DNA of 64,000 nucleotides from Salinibacterium amurskyense. Its GTDB lineage: Bacteria; Actinomycetota; Actinomycetes; Actinomycetales; Microbacteriaceae. Made by a program: the position numbers and the translations under genes. Positions 9,353 through 18,440 of the stretch are shown in pieces. The stretch's first letter is position 1; every line of letters starts with the position of its first letter. The stretch lies in assembly GCF_002797685.1 (NCBI RefSeq), contig NZ_PGFH01000002.1, positions 310,001 through 374,000 on the forward strand. The letters run 5' to 3'. The notes below the pieces were generated by a model. It was not told the DNA's origin. It worked only from the letters and a program-made list of their open reading frames with translations, and searched no databases.

Positions 9353-10897
9353 GTGCTGACCTTTGTCGCCAGGCGCCTTGTGGCCACTCTTTTAGTTCTA
9401 CTTGTGGCCTCATTCATCGTCTATGTACTAACCGCCAATTCCGGTGATCCGCTTCGAGAACTTCGAGGTAGTCGAGATCCCAGCGCTCAAGACCAAATCG
9501 CGTACTTGAGTGGGCTGCTCAATCTCGATCAGCCTCCCGTGCTTCGCTACTTCTCCTGGCTCGGAGGAGTCGGGGCCTGCTTCATCGGTCAGTGCGACCT
9601 CGGCATCTCCGTCGCCCGCGGCCAGCAGCCCGTGATCGAAGCCATCGGTGGAGCCCTCGGCTCCACGCTTCAACTGGTGCTCGCCGCAACGATCCTCGCG
9701 ATCGTGATCGGTGTCGCCATCGGAATGACCACCGCTCTTCGTCAGTACAGCGGTTACGACTACGTCGTCACATTCCTCACCTTCGTCTTTTACTCGCTGC
9801 CCATTTTCTGGGTCGCGGTGCTCCTCAAAGAGTTCGGCGCCATTCAGTTCAACTCGTTCCTTGGCAACCCCGTCATACCGTGGTGGTCGATACTCATCAT
9901 CGGTGTCGTGATGGGCTTCATCGCCTCATCGATCGTCGGCGGCGAATTGCGAACCAGGGTTATTTCTTTTGTGAGCGTTGGCGGCGGAATTGCCGCATTG
10001 CTCATCCTTCTGGATGTCACTCGTTGGTTTGAGAGCCCCTCCATTGGTTTCGTCGGAATCGCCCTGATGTCGGTGGCGACGGCTGCCGTCGTGCTCTTCA
10101 CCTCTACCGGTTTCCACAACCGTCGTGCTCTGCTCGCGGTGGGCATCATCGTCGTTCTCACTGTCATCTTGAGCTGGCCGTTCCAGTTCCTCTTCTACTA
10201 CGTCAACAGCCCGTGGACGGTGCTGCTCGTGCTCGCCATCTTGGTGGGGCTCGGCCTGCTCGTCGGGTTCTTCGTCGGCGGTGACGGCAAGGCCGTCGTT
10301 GCTCGGACCGCCGCCATCGTCGGTGGCTTGGGCGTGCTTCCGCTCGTGCTCGACCAGATGTTCATCCGCTGGGACGAGTATGTTGCGCGCATCCCGCTCA
10401 GCAACGGTGTGATCGCGACGATCGGTGCTTCGACTCCCGCCATCCGCCGCGTGGATGACACGTGGCTGAACATGCTCGACTCACTGACCCACATGCTGCT
10501 GCCCACAATCGCGCTCATGATCATCTCGTTGGCGGCCTACACGCGCTACGCTCGCGCCAGTCTGCTCGACGTGATGAACCAGGACTACGTGCGCACTGCT
10601 CGCGCCAAGGGTCTCGGCGAACGAACCGTCGTGATGCGTCACGCCTTCCGCAACGCCATGATCCCGATTGCGACCATCATCGCGCTCGACTTCGGGGCGG
10701 TGATCGGTGGTGCCGTGATCACAGAAAGAGTCTTCGCCTGGCAGGCGATGGGCTCCCTCTTCAACGAGGGGCTTCACCGCATCGACGTGAACCTCGTGAT
10801 GGGCTTCTTCCTCGTTACGGGCATTCTCGCCGTTATCTTCAACGTTATTGCCGACCTCTTGTACTCGGCCCTTGACCCCAGAATTCGGGTGAGCTGA
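9353..10897 (+). CDS. ABC transporter permease, DppB/OppB type with large membrane insertion
   Basis: A 514-residue inner-membrane permease, against about 310-340 for normal DppB. Residues 1-165 match the usual N-terminal half (RRLVATLLVLLVASFIVYVL start, then FYSLPIFWVAVLL). Residues about 380-514 match the C-terminal half with the EAA-type loop (YVRTARAKGLGERTVVMRHA) that contacts the ATPase. Between them, residues about 170-375 form an extra hydrophobic block with five or more predicted membrane segments. The start is GTG at 9353. The second permease gene begins two bases after its stop. Confidence 0.9.
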   Translation: MLTFVARRLVATLLVLLVASFIVYVLTANSGDPLRELRGSRDPSAQDQIAYLSGLLNLDQPPVLRYFSWLGGVGACFIGQCDLGISVARGQQPVIEAIGGALGSTLQLVLAATILAIVIGVAIGMTTALRQYSGYDYVVTFLTFVFYSLPIFWVAVLLKEFGAIQFNSFLGNPVIPWWSILIIGVVMGFIASSIVGGELRTRVISFVSVGGGIAALLILLDVTRWFESPSIGFVGIALMSVATAAVVLFTSTGFHNRRALLAVGIIVVLTVILSWPFQFLFYYVNSPWTVLLVLAILVGLGLLVGFFVGGDGKAVVARTAAIVGGLGVLPLVLDQMFIRWDEYVARIPLSNGVIATIGASTPAIRRVDDTWLNMLDSLTHMLLPTIALMIISLAAYTRYARASLLDVMNQDYVRTARAKGLGERTVVMRHAFRNAMIPIATIIALDFGAVIGGAVITERVFAWQAMGSLFNEGLHRIDVNLVMGFFLVTGILAVIFNVIADLLYSALDPRIRVS

Positions 10898-10899
10898 TC

Positions 10900-12018
10900 A
10901 TGACCGACAAGAAGCCCGTAGTCGACGAACAGTCGTCGGGCCAAGAACTCAGCATCGAACAGCGTGCCACGGTAGGTCTCAGCCAGGGCGCTATCGTGCG
11001 CCGCCGCTTCCTGCAGCACCGCGGTGCTGTTGTCTCCGTGTTCGTGTTGCTCTTCCTCGTACTGCTCGCGTTCACCTCGGTGGGCACCGTGATCGGCGGC
11101 ACCGGAAAGCTCACGCCGGACCCCAGCGGCACCCGCCTCATCGTCGACGGATTCCGCATCCCCGGGTGGTGGGGTTACACCTGGTGGGAGCGCTACGACA
11201 TCATGCTCCCCGGTGGCGCCCCCACCTTTACGTGGTGGCCGTTCAGCTTTGGCGAGCACCCCTTTGGTCAAGACAACACCGGTAAAGACGTCTTTGCTCG
11301 CGTGATGCGCGGCATGCAGCAGTCGCTCAACGTCGTCTTCATCGTGGGAATCATCTCGACCGTTATCGGTGTCGTTCTCGGCGCTCTCGCGGGGTACTAC
11401 CGCGGGTGGGTTGACCAGGTCATCATGCGTCTTACCGACGTGATCATCATCGTGCCGCTGCTCATCCTCGGTGCCGTTCTCGGCCAGACGATCGGTGGCG
11501 ACGCGTTCCTGCTGGCCGTCATGATCGGGCTCATTGCGTGGACCGGAATGGCACGACTCGTGCGCGCCGAGTTCCTGAGCCTGCGCGAACGCGAGTTCGT
11601 GGACGCAGCCCGGGTGGCTGGTGCCAGCGACTTCCGCATCATCTTCCGCCACATCCTGCCCAACACAGTCGGCGTGATCGTCGTGAGCGCAACGCTGCTG
11701 ATGAGCGCGGTGATTCTGCTCGAGACCTCACTGAGCTTCCTCGGTTTCGGAATTACGGCTCCGGATATTTCGCTCGGTCAGATCATCAGTGAATACAACG
11801 AAGCGTTCAAGACGCGCCCGTGGCTGTTCTGGTGGCCAGGTCTGTTCATCGTGGTGATCGCGCTGTGCATCAACTTCATCGGTGATGGACTGCGCGACGC
11901 GTTCGACCCTCGCCAGAAGCGTGTTCCTCGTCAGCGCAGCCTGGGTTCCGAGATTGGCAACTTCTTCAAGGCGTACATTCCCGGCGCACGTCCCGGCGAC
12001 GGAACGTCCAACAAATGA
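10900..12018 (+). CDS. ABC transporter permease, DppC/OppC type
   Basis: A 372-residue second permease of the importer. It has the OppC N-terminal pattern (GAIVRRRFLQHRGAVVSVFV), a periplasmic segment (HPFGQDNTGKDVFARVMRGM, the family signature) and the EAA loop (EFVDAARVAGASDFRIIFRH). It pairs with the DppB-like protein as a heterodimeric channel. The following ATPase gene is displaced by a reverse-strand gene rather than abutting directly. Confidence 0.93.
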   Translation: MTDKKPVVDEQSSGQELSIEQRATVGLSQGAIVRRRFLQHRGAVVSVFVLLFLVLLAFTSVGTVIGGTGKLTPDPSGTRLIVDGFRIPGWWGYTWWERYDIMLPGGAPTFTWWPFSFGEHPFGQDNTGKDVFARVMRGMQQSLNVVFIVGIISTVIGVVLGALAGYYRGWVDQVIMRLTDVIIIVPLLILGAVLGQTIGGDAFLLAVMIGLIAWTGMARLVRAEFLSLREREFVDAARVAGASDFRIIFRHILPNTVGVIVVSATLLMSAVILLETSLSFLGFGITAPDISLGQIISEYNEAFKTRPWLFWWPGLFIVVIALCINFIGDGLRDAFDPRQKRVPRQRSLGSEIGNFFKAYIPGARPGDGTSNK

Positions 12019-12029
12019 GTGGGGCGCAG

Positions 12030-12640
12030 CTAGCCGAACGTCGTGAGCATGCTGAGCAGAGTCAGTGCCACGAGAGCCGCGATGGTGCGCCAGTGCCACG
12101 CGACTCGCAACTTCGTGAACTCGCTCGTGGCGTCATCCAGATGTCCAGCATCGCGCAACTGCTCCCAGTGCTTACGGATGACGTATGCAGCCTGTCCGGA
12201 ATCCGACGTGATGAGGTCGCCGGGTCGCACCGTGCCCGCAAGGTAGCTCGATTCGGGAAGGTTCTTGCCGTCTTGGCGCACAGCGCTGAACACGGCATGA
12301 CGGCCCGGAGCGGGGGCGGCCCACGCGGTGACCGTGCCATGCGCGGTCTCCAGAGTGAGCGCGTACTTGGTATCGATGCGGCGAATCTCGCGGGCCACGC
12401 GACCTCGATGGTGCGCAGTACGTTGCGCAGGGTGACACCCGACGCCGTGACGCGAACATTGGGGCGCCAGAACATGCCCCACGTGAGCAGGCCGAGCAGT
12501 CCGAAGACGGGCGCGACCTGCAGAGCATCCAGCCACCGGCCTTGAAAAGCTGTGACAAGAAGTCCCGCTGCGAAGGCAGCAATGACAACAATCGAAAGTA
12601 CGCGCCCGAATCGCGAGTGCAGGGTGAAGTTTGGCGACAC
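12030..12640 (-). pseudogene. PH-domain membrane protein, frameshifted
   Basis: Two minus-strand frames together make one protein. The N-terminal part (from ATG 12640) has two hydrophobic segments (VLSIVVIAAFAAGLLVTAFQ and VAPVFGLLGLLTWGMFW) and then the PH-like stretch NVRVTASGVTLRNVLRTIEV. The C-terminal part continues in another frame with REIRRIDTKYALTLETAHG, ending near a last membrane segment at 12030. The frames join at about 12392-12394; one extra C in the coding-strand CCC run would restore VAWPREIRR. This is either a real disrupted gene or a homopolymer sequencing error. Actinobacterial bacterial-PH (bPH_6-type) membrane proteins have this layout. It lies antisense between the permease and ATPase genes of the transporter. 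Confidence 0.7.
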
Positions 12641-12693
12641 GGAACCATGTTCCCACGAGAGCCACGCATCCAGGGTGAAAGGCGAGACTCCTG

Positions 12694-14367
12694 ATGACTG
12701 AATCAGCTACTACCGAGACAACCGCGAAGGTTCCCGCGATCGAGGTCACTGACCTCGGTGTCGACTTTTGGGTCGAGGGCGAGTGGGTTACCGCCGCCAA
12801 AAACGTGAGCTACACGCTGCAGGGTGGCGAAGTGCTCGCCATCGTGGGCGAATCGGGGTCGGGTAAGAGCACGAGCGCAATGGGGCTGCTCGGACTTCTG
12901 CCAGAGAACGGACGTATCTCGGGCAGCGTGAAGCTGGCCGGTGAAGAACTGGTCGGAGCATCCCTGCACCGTCTGCGCCAATTGCGCGGTGCCGGTATCG
13001 CCGTGATCTTCCAAGAGCCCATGACGGCGCTGAACCCCGTGTACACGATCGGGTTCCAGATCGTGGAGGCGCTTCAAGTGCACAACGCCGGCATGCTGCG
13101 GGTGGATGCCAAAAAGCGCGCCCTTGAACTGCTCGCGATGGTGGAGCTTCCCGACCCGCAAAAGGCTTTCGACTCGTACCCGCACCAGTTGTCGGGAGGT
13201 CAGCGCCAGCGTGCCATGATCGCTCAGTCGATCTCGTGCGACCCTCGCGTGCTCATCGCTGATGAGCCGACGACGGCGCTCGACGTGACCGTGCAGGCTG
13301 AGATCTTGGAACTGCTGCATCACTTGCGCTCCAAGCTCGACAGCGCGATCATCCTCATCACCCACGACATGGGTGTCGTTGCCGACCTCGCCGACCGCGT
13401 CATGGTCATGAAGGACGGCGAAGTTGTGGAGACGGGAACAGCAGACTCGCTGTTCGCCGGAGCCACGCATCCGTACACTCAGGCACTGCTCGCAGCGGTT
13501 CCTCACCTCGGTGAAGCCGGCGAAGCATCCGCCTCGAAGGATGATCGTGAGGTCGTCGTGACGATGACCAACGTCGCCATCGAATACCCCAAGCGTGGCC
13601 GGGTTCCCGCATTCCGCGCTGCAGATGACATCAACCTCACGATTCGTCAGGGTGAAGTGCTCGGCTTGGTGGGGGAGTCCGGCTCGGGTAAGACCACGAT
13701 CGGTCGCGCGGTTGTCGGCCTGCTTCCCGCAGTGGAAGGCACGCTCGACATCGTTGGCACCAATATGGTCGGCATCAACAAGGCCAACTTGCGCGCCGTA
13801 CGTCGTGACATCGGCATCGTCTTTCAAGACCCGGGTTCTTCTTTGAACCCCCGGATGCCGATCGGCGAGAGCATCGGAGAGCCGATGCGCCTTGGTGGCG
13901 GCTTCAGTCGCAAAGACGAGGAAGCCCGCGTGAGCTTGTTGCTCGACCGCGTGCAGCTCTCGGCCCACATGCGTAACCGTTACCCGCACGAGCTTTCGGG
14001 TGGTCAGCGTCAGCGCGTCGGAATCGCCCGTGCGCTCGCGCTCAGCCCCAAGCTACTCGTGGCCGACGAGCCTACTTCGGCGCTCGACGTCTCGGTGCAG
14101 GCCAAGGTGCTCGAACTCTTTCAAGAGCTTCAAAAGGAACTGGGCTTCGCCTGCCTCTTTGTGACCCACGACCTGGCCGTCATCGACATTCTTGCCGACC
14201 GCATCGCTGTGATGCACCGCGGAAAGATCGTCGAGCAGGGCACGCGCGATCAAGTGCTGCGTAATCCCCAAGAGGAATATACGCAACGCCTTATCGCAGC
14301 CGTTCCGCTGCCAGACCCTGAGGAACAGCGTCGCCGCCGCAGTGAGCGGGAAGCGCTCTTCTCCTAA
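12694..14367 (+). CDS. ABC transporter double ATPase (DppD-DppF fusion)
   Basis: A 557-residue protein with two complete nucleotide-binding domains fused in one chain. Domain 1 has Walker A GESGSGKS (residues 52-59), signature LSGGQ (166-170) and Walker B LIADE (187-191). Domain 2 has GESGSGKT (327-334), then its own LSGGQRQR and LLVADEPTSALD. Each domain ends with the oligopeptide-type tail (THPYTQALLAAVP; later EYTQRLIAAVPLP). It powers the importer whose membrane parts are encoded at 9353-12018. Such fusions are common in actinobacteria. Confidence 0.94.
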   Translation: MTESATTETTAKVPAIEVTDLGVDFWVEGEWVTAAKNVSYTLQGGEVLAIVGESGSGKSTSAMGLLGLLPENGRISGSVKLAGEELVGASLHRLRQLRGAGIAVIFQEPMTALNPVYTIGFQIVEALQVHNAGMLRVDAKKRALELLAMVELPDPQKAFDSYPHQLSGGQRQRAMIAQSISCDPRVLIADEPTTALDVTVQAEILELLHHLRSKLDSAIILITHDMGVVADLADRVMVMKDGEVVETGTADSLFAGATHPYTQALLAAVPHLGEAGEASASKDDREVVVTMTNVAIEYPKRGRVPAFRAADDINLTIRQGEVLGLVGESGSGKTTIGRAVVGLLPAVEGTLDIVGTNMVGINKANLRAVRRDIGIVFQDPGSSLNPRMPIGESIGEPMRLGGGFSRKDEEARVSLLLDRVQLSAHMRNRYPHELSGGQRQRVGIARALALSPKLLVADEPTSALDVSVQAKVLELFQELQKELGFACLFVTHDLAVIDILADRIAVMHRGKIVEQGTRDQVLRNPQEEYTQRLIAAVPLPDPEEQRRRRSEREALFS

Positions 14368-14379
14368 TACGGAACTTCA

Positions 14380-14412
14380 GCAGACGGCGGGAACCCGATT
14401 CCCGCCGTCTGC
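14380..14412. terminator. Bidirectional terminator between convergent genes
   Basis: A perfect 14-bp stem, GCAGACGGCGGGAA pairing with TTCCCGCCGTCTGC, around a CCCGA loop. It sits between the ATPase gene and the convergent GH18-like gene. It can serve both strands, although neither side carries a long U-run. Confidence 0.8.
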
Positions 14413-14445
14413 TTCCCGTGACCAACCGGGCAAGGAACAGGAAAT

Positions 14446-16041
14446 CTAGTGTTCCGTGCTGGCTGGAGCTAATGTCGTCGACTCGTCACTCGTGGTGGTG
14501 TCGGCGATTGCCTTGATGTCGTCTGAGGTGAGGGGAACCCACGGCGAGCCGTCGGGGTCAGAAGAGAACGCCGCAGGGCTGTCGCCCTGGGTCCACCATT
14601 TGGCTTCGTAGGGGACTCCGTCGAAGAGCACACGGTCGTCTTCCTCATAAATCGACGTGCCATCCCAGTTCGGGTAGGTGCCCTCGGGCAATGTCGGCAC
14701 TTCCACCGGCGACTCGCCTTCGAGCACGGGCCCGACGAGCGTCCACGGGGTTTCCCACGCGTTGAGCACGGGGTTGTCAGGCAAGTCGCCCCGCGTCCAC
14801 CACTTGGCCTGATACACGCTGCGGTGCCAGACGATCTTGGTGCCGGCGAGGTAGCTGGCGTCTTCTTTCCAGATCGGATACGGGCTCGTTGCCGGGTCAT
14901 CCACGAAGTCCGACGGGTCGGCGGGTTCCTCTGTCGTGATGGTCTTGGCTGAACTCGCGACGTGACCATCGAAGCCCTCGGCAAGAACATCGGCGAAGAA
15001 CAGGTCGCCCTGCGCTACGCCGCTGCACGAGTCGGAGACGCGCGTGACGTCGGCATAGTTGGGGCCACACGTCGTGTCGCGGTTGAGCGACCACATCGAC
15101 ATGCGCCCTGCGCCCTTCTCAAGCGCGAATTCATTGAGCGTAACGGCGTCTTTCATGGTGAAGACCTCAGCCTCGACATCGTTCTGGCCGATCATCGGGG
15201 TAGCACCGAGCTTGGTCCAGAGCGTGGCATCCGTGAGCTCAATACCGGCTTGTTCGTAGAGCACACCGAGCTGGCGGTGCGTCTCCTGAAGCGAACGAAT
15301 GGATGCTTCTCCGCTCGTTTCTCCATCGGCAAGACTCTGGCCGAAGTTCATCGTCATGATGTTGACGCCTGATACGTCGACTCCGGCATCGAGCATCTGC
15401 GCGACGGCGGTCGTGCCATCCTCGGTGAGGCCGAAGGTGGCAGCGGGGAGCGTGAGCCAGACCGCGAGGTCGTCGCCAGCGGCACGACGCGACTGCTGCA
15501 GGCTCGCGATGGCGGCCGCGCGACGTTCACCGGCAGCGGTGTCGCTGAGGTTCTCGCCCTCGATATCGAGGTCGATCGTCGTGGAGGCGTAGCGGTCGAG
15601 CACGGAATTGTAGGCGGCGACGAGAGCGTCGTGATCGGTGCATCCGGTCGCTAGTTCGTCGTTGAGGAGCCCGCCGAAGGAGACAGCGACGTCGCCGCCC
15701 TGCTGCTGCAGGCGAGCGATGCGGCGGTCAAGGTCGAGCGAAACGGCAGCCTCATCCATTGTGTAGGCAGTGCCCCACGTGGGGGTGCAGGCATCATCGG
15801 TAGCGGCAACGATGAAGGACAGCATGACCTCTTTGCCGCTCTCGCTTGTCGCAGATTCGAACTCGTAGCTGGGCGTAGCCGTGACATCGACATACGCGGC
15901 GAACCACGGGTCGGGTGCCGGAGCGGCCTGGGTGGATGCCCAGGCTTGGTAGGCAAACATGCCTCCGGAGGCGACAGCGATCGCTACGATCGCAGCGATA
16001 ACTAGTCGCCAGAAGGAGAGTCGGTGGGTTGCGGAACTCAT
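14446..16041 (-). CDS. Secreted/anchored GH18 chitinase-like protein with two carbohydrate-binding modules
   Basis: A 531-residue protein. Residues 11-35 form one hydrophobic N-terminal segment (signal anchor or signal peptide), so the rest is extracytoplasmic. A GH18-type barrel follows: SFGG (121-124, the family SxGG strand) and DLDIE (157-161), with Glu161 in the catalytic acid position and Asp157/Asp159 before it. Two chitin-binding (CBM5/12-like) modules end the protein, each with YPxW...YxAKWWTxGD (about 388-420 and 456-488). Its ATG overlaps the glycosyltransferase stop (ATGA), so it is co-translated with a polysaccharide-synthase-like enzyme. Substrate is inferred to be a beta-1,4-linked amino-sugar glycan. 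Confidence 0.85.
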   Translation of the reverse strand: MSSATHRLSFWRLVIAAIVAIAVASGGMFAYQAWASTQAAPAPDPWFAAYVDVTATPSYEFESATSESGKEVMLSFIVAATDDACTPTWGTAYTMDEAAVSLDLDRRIARLQQQGGDVAVSFGGLLNDELATGCTDHDALVAAYNSVLDRYASTTIDLDIEGENLSDTAAGERRAAAIASLQQSRRAAGDDLAVWLTLPAATFGLTEDGTTAVAQMLDAGVDVSGVNIMTMNFGQSLADGETSGEASIRSLQETHRQLGVLYEQAGIELTDATLWTKLGATPMIGQNDVEAEVFTMKDAVTLNEFALEKGAGRMSMWSLNRDTTCGPNYADVTRVSDSCSGVAQGDLFFADVLAEGFDGHVASSAKTITTEEPADPSDFVDDPATSPYPIWKEDASYLAGTKIVWHRSVYQAKWWTRGDLPDNPVLNAWETPWTLVGPVLEGESPVEVPTLPEGTYPNWDGTSIYEEDDRVLFDGVPYEAKWWTQGDSPAAFSSDPDGSPWVPLTSDDIKAIADTTTSDESTTLAPASTEH

Positions 16042-18356
16042 GATCGCACCTCTCTTGCTTCGTCAACGGGCGGGAGCATTTCGGCGAAAACAATGGAGTC
16101 GCGCACCTTGGAGTGCACTCCGCTGTCGTCGCCGTAGTACAGGATCGAGCGCCAGTCGAGCGTTGTCGGCTCGGGGGCGGTGCTCTCTTTCTTCTTCGAT
16201 TTCTTGGGGCCACGCTCGACGAAAAGCGGGCGTGTGACACCCAGCCAGATGTCGACCACGGTGTTCCAAATGCCGATGTAGGAGACGAGCGCGAGGCCGG
16301 CGAGAACCGTGTTGAACGCGGCGAAGGCGGCGTTGCCCCAGTTCTCGGCGTTGAGGTCACGCCAGAACGTGAAGGCCGAGAAACCGATGATGATGAGGGG
16401 CGAGATTACGTAGAGCAGCGGGGTCGCCGTGCGGTTGCGCACCTTGGGCGTGCGCGCGAACGGAATCTTCTTGCTCGTAATGGCCTGTTCAATGGACTTG
16501 ATGACACCGGCAAGGTTCACGGGCAACAGAATCAGGTTGAAGCCGTAGATTCGGAAGATGTCAGTGAACTTGTACCCGCAGTAGCGCAGGTCGGCTCCCA
16601 TCGACAAGAAGTAGGGAACAGCGGCAAGCAGCACAACCGGGCTGAGCAGACGGCTGTCGTAGGGGTATGCGAGCAGGAACACGAGGCCGAAGCTGGCCCA
16701 CGCGATCGAGGTCATGTAGTTCACGCGTAAGAAGAACTCGGTCCACTGCACCGTTTCGCCCCGAGCGCGACGCTCGCGCATTTGGCGCAGCAGCTTCGGC
16801 ATGATCAGCAATCCACCGTTCGCCCAGCGGCGACGCTGAACAACGAGCGAGCCGAAGTCGGGCGGAGTCGCGCTGTAGCTGAGGCGCTCGGGGTAGTTCA
16901 CGAGCGTCCAACCGTGGGCACCCAGGTCGATGCTCGATTCGGTGTCTTCGATGACCGTGCGGTCTTGAACGAAGCGCTTGACGGTGAAGCCGCCCTCGGT
17001 TTCGGTCTCGACAATGTCATCCAGAGCTGCCTTGCGGATGACGGCGTTGGCGCCCACCCAGAAGGTTGCACCGTAGTAGGACTTGCCCTGATGAAGGATG
17101 TGCTGCAGGTCGGTCGTGGCTCCGGCAAGACGCTCGATGCGCGTGCTTGCTCCGCGAAAGGAGGAATACGGCGTCTGCGTTACGGCAACGCGAGCGTTGT
17201 CTTTTTGCTCGAGCAGATAGACGAGGCGCAGGCAGTAATCGCGCAGCAGCAGCGAGTCGGCGTCGAGCGTGAGGAGGTATTCCGAATCGGGAATAGAGAG
17301 GTCGCCAGCTTCGGCGCGTGCGACGGGGCGCAACACCGTTCCATCGGGAGTCTCTTCGGGGCGGTAGTTGCCGCCCATGAGGCCGATGTACGCGTTGAGG
17401 TTCATCGCCTTATTCGCTTCGTGCGAGACCGAGGCGTAAAGCTTGCGTTCGAATGTCGAGAGCGTGGCGTCGAAGGTGCGCGAGAGACGGCGGTAGAGCT
17501 CGTGCAGTCGTGCTGCCGGCGGAACCATGCGCTCGTTGAGGGCTGCGCCCAGAGCATCCGCGGTGAGCTGCAACTCGTCCGCAAGCCCCAACAGAACCTG
17601 CGATACGAAAAACTCATCGACGTGATCGATGCGCTGTTCGTTCTCGGCCTTGGTCTGAAGCCAAATGGCGGCCCAGCGATACTCGTCGGCAAGATCGTTG
17701 ACCTCGGAGAGCCCCAGGGGGCGCTTCTGCTCGAGACGCTGCTCGAAGGCCGAGAGCGCCCCGATAAAGCGTGCACGCGGTACTGCGAGCTCAGACTGGA
17801 TCTGTTCTGTCAGCAACCGTGACTTCGACAGCTGTGCTGCGGCATCCGGATCGCTGGGGAAGGGCGGGTCGTCGAGCAAGAGCACCACGCTGAGGCTCGG
17901 GTACTCCTGGAGACAGGCTGACCAGAGAGTGGCGCGAACGACATCCGGCTCTTCGCTGTAGCTGGGGACCAGCACGGTGATGGAACCCTGATTGTCAGCA
18001 AAGTGGCGGTCGAGTTCGGCACGCGGCACTCGAGCGTGCGCCCGGAAGCGCTGGTAGGCGCCGTGGCGTGCAATCAAGTACATGAGCGCGGAGAACGTCA
18101 AGAACGTCACCACGATCAGGTACGACACTGCTTCTGCCGTGAAGCGGAAGCTCTCGGTGCCGTTGTTGATGAACTGACGCAGGATCGTATAGATCACGTA
18201 CGTCAGCCAAAAGACAACGGTGGCGACAATCGCTAGGCGAGCGAGCGCGATGGTGCGATCGCTCGGCGCGGGATGAACGGTGGGCAGCGGTTCGAGGCGT
18301 GATTCAGCGCCCCATTGGCGACGCCGGGCAGGCGCAACCATAGGATTTTTGGGCAT
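16038..18356 (-). CDS. Membrane family-2 glycosyltransferase (polysaccharide synthase-like)
   Basis: A 772-residue processive-type GT2. Two membrane segments (about 38-62 and 78-97) precede the catalytic domain; several more follow residue 530. Catalytic landmarks are LLLDD (159-163), DAD (365-367), TQTPYSS (393-399), the acidic IED (469-471) and QRRRW (507-511, the QxxRW motif of cellulose/chitin/hyaluronan synthases). Residues about 180-320 form an unusual helical insertion between the first Asp motif and DAD. No PilZ domain is present. It probably makes and exports an extracellular glycan that the overlapping GH18 gene product trims. The start ATG 18356 follows AAGGGGA in a structured leader. 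Confidence 0.88.
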   Translation of the reverse strand: MPKNPMVAPARRRQWGAESRLEPLPTVHPAPSDRTIALARLAIVATVVFWLTYVIYTILRQFINNGTESFRFTAEAVSYLIVVTFLTFSALMYLIARHGAYQRFRAHARVPRAELDRHFADNQGSITVLVPSYSEEPDVVRATLWSACLQEYPSLSVVLLLDDPPFPSDPDAAAQLSKSRLLTEQIQSELAVPRARFIGALSAFEQRLEQKRPLGLSEVNDLADEYRWAAIWLQTKAENEQRIDHVDEFFVSQVLLGLADELQLTADALGAALNERMVPPAARLHELYRRLSRTFDATLSTFERKLYASVSHEANKAMNLNAYIGLMGGNYRPEETPDGTVLRPVARAEAGDLSIPDSEYLLTLDADSLLLRDYCLRLVYLLEQKDNARVAVTQTPYSSFRGASTRIERLAGATTDLQHILHQGKSYYGATFWVGANAVIRKAALDDIVETETEGGFTVKRFVQDRTVIEDTESSIDLGAHGWTLVNYPERLSYSATPPDFGSLVVQRRRWANGGLLIMPKLLRQMRERRARGETVQWTEFFLRVNYMTSIAWASFGLVFLLAYPYDSRLLSPVVLLAAVPYFLSMGADLRYCGYKFTDIFRIYGFNLILLPVNLAGVIKSIEQAITSKKIPFARTPKVRNRTATPLLYVISPLIIIGFSAFTFWRDLNAENWGNAAFAAFNTVLAGLALVSYIGIWNTVVDIWLGVTRPLFVERGPKKSKKKESTAPEPTTLDWRSILYYGDDSGVHSKVRDSIVFAEMLPPVDEAREVRS

Positions 18357-18373
18357 GATGGTTAGGTCCCCTT

Positions 18374-18420
18374 GTGCAAGATCGGCGATTTTCGGGTAAT
18401 CGCCGTCGGGTATCTTGCAC
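18374..18420 (-). promoter_or_regulatory. Long hairpin at the predicted 5-prime end of the glycosyltransferase mRNA
   Basis: Outer arms GTGCAAGAT (18374-18382) and ATCTTGCAC (18412-18420) pair perfectly over 9 bp. Directly inside, CGGCGATT (18383-18390) and AATCGCCG (18398-18405) pair over 8 bp. The bulge (18406-18411) and the apical loop (18391-18397) both contain TCGGGT. Read on the minus strand, the hairpin ends immediately before AAGGGGA, the apparent ribosome site of the glycosyltransferase. It matches no riboswitch class I know. Confidence 0.65.
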
Positions 18421-18440
18421 GCCCAGTATTAGTACTGGGC
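18421..18440. promoter_or_regulatory. Operator-like palindrome overlapping a candidate -10 box
   Basis: Perfect 8-bp arms GCCCAGTA and TACTGGGC flank TTAG. On the minus strand it overlaps a TAATAC -10 candidate (18426-18431), so a bound dimeric repressor would block the glycosyltransferase promoter. No regulator gene is adjacent. Confidence 0.55.

Noticed and set aside
12703-13989. 428-residue minus-strand open frame opposite the double ATPase
   Set aside because: Shadow of a gene with two full sets of ABC motifs.
18374-18420. Glycosyltransferase leader as a cyclic-di-GMP riboswitch
   Set aside because: The two-step stem and TCGGGT loop/bulge do not fit the GEMM conserved core; kept as an unclassified element instead.
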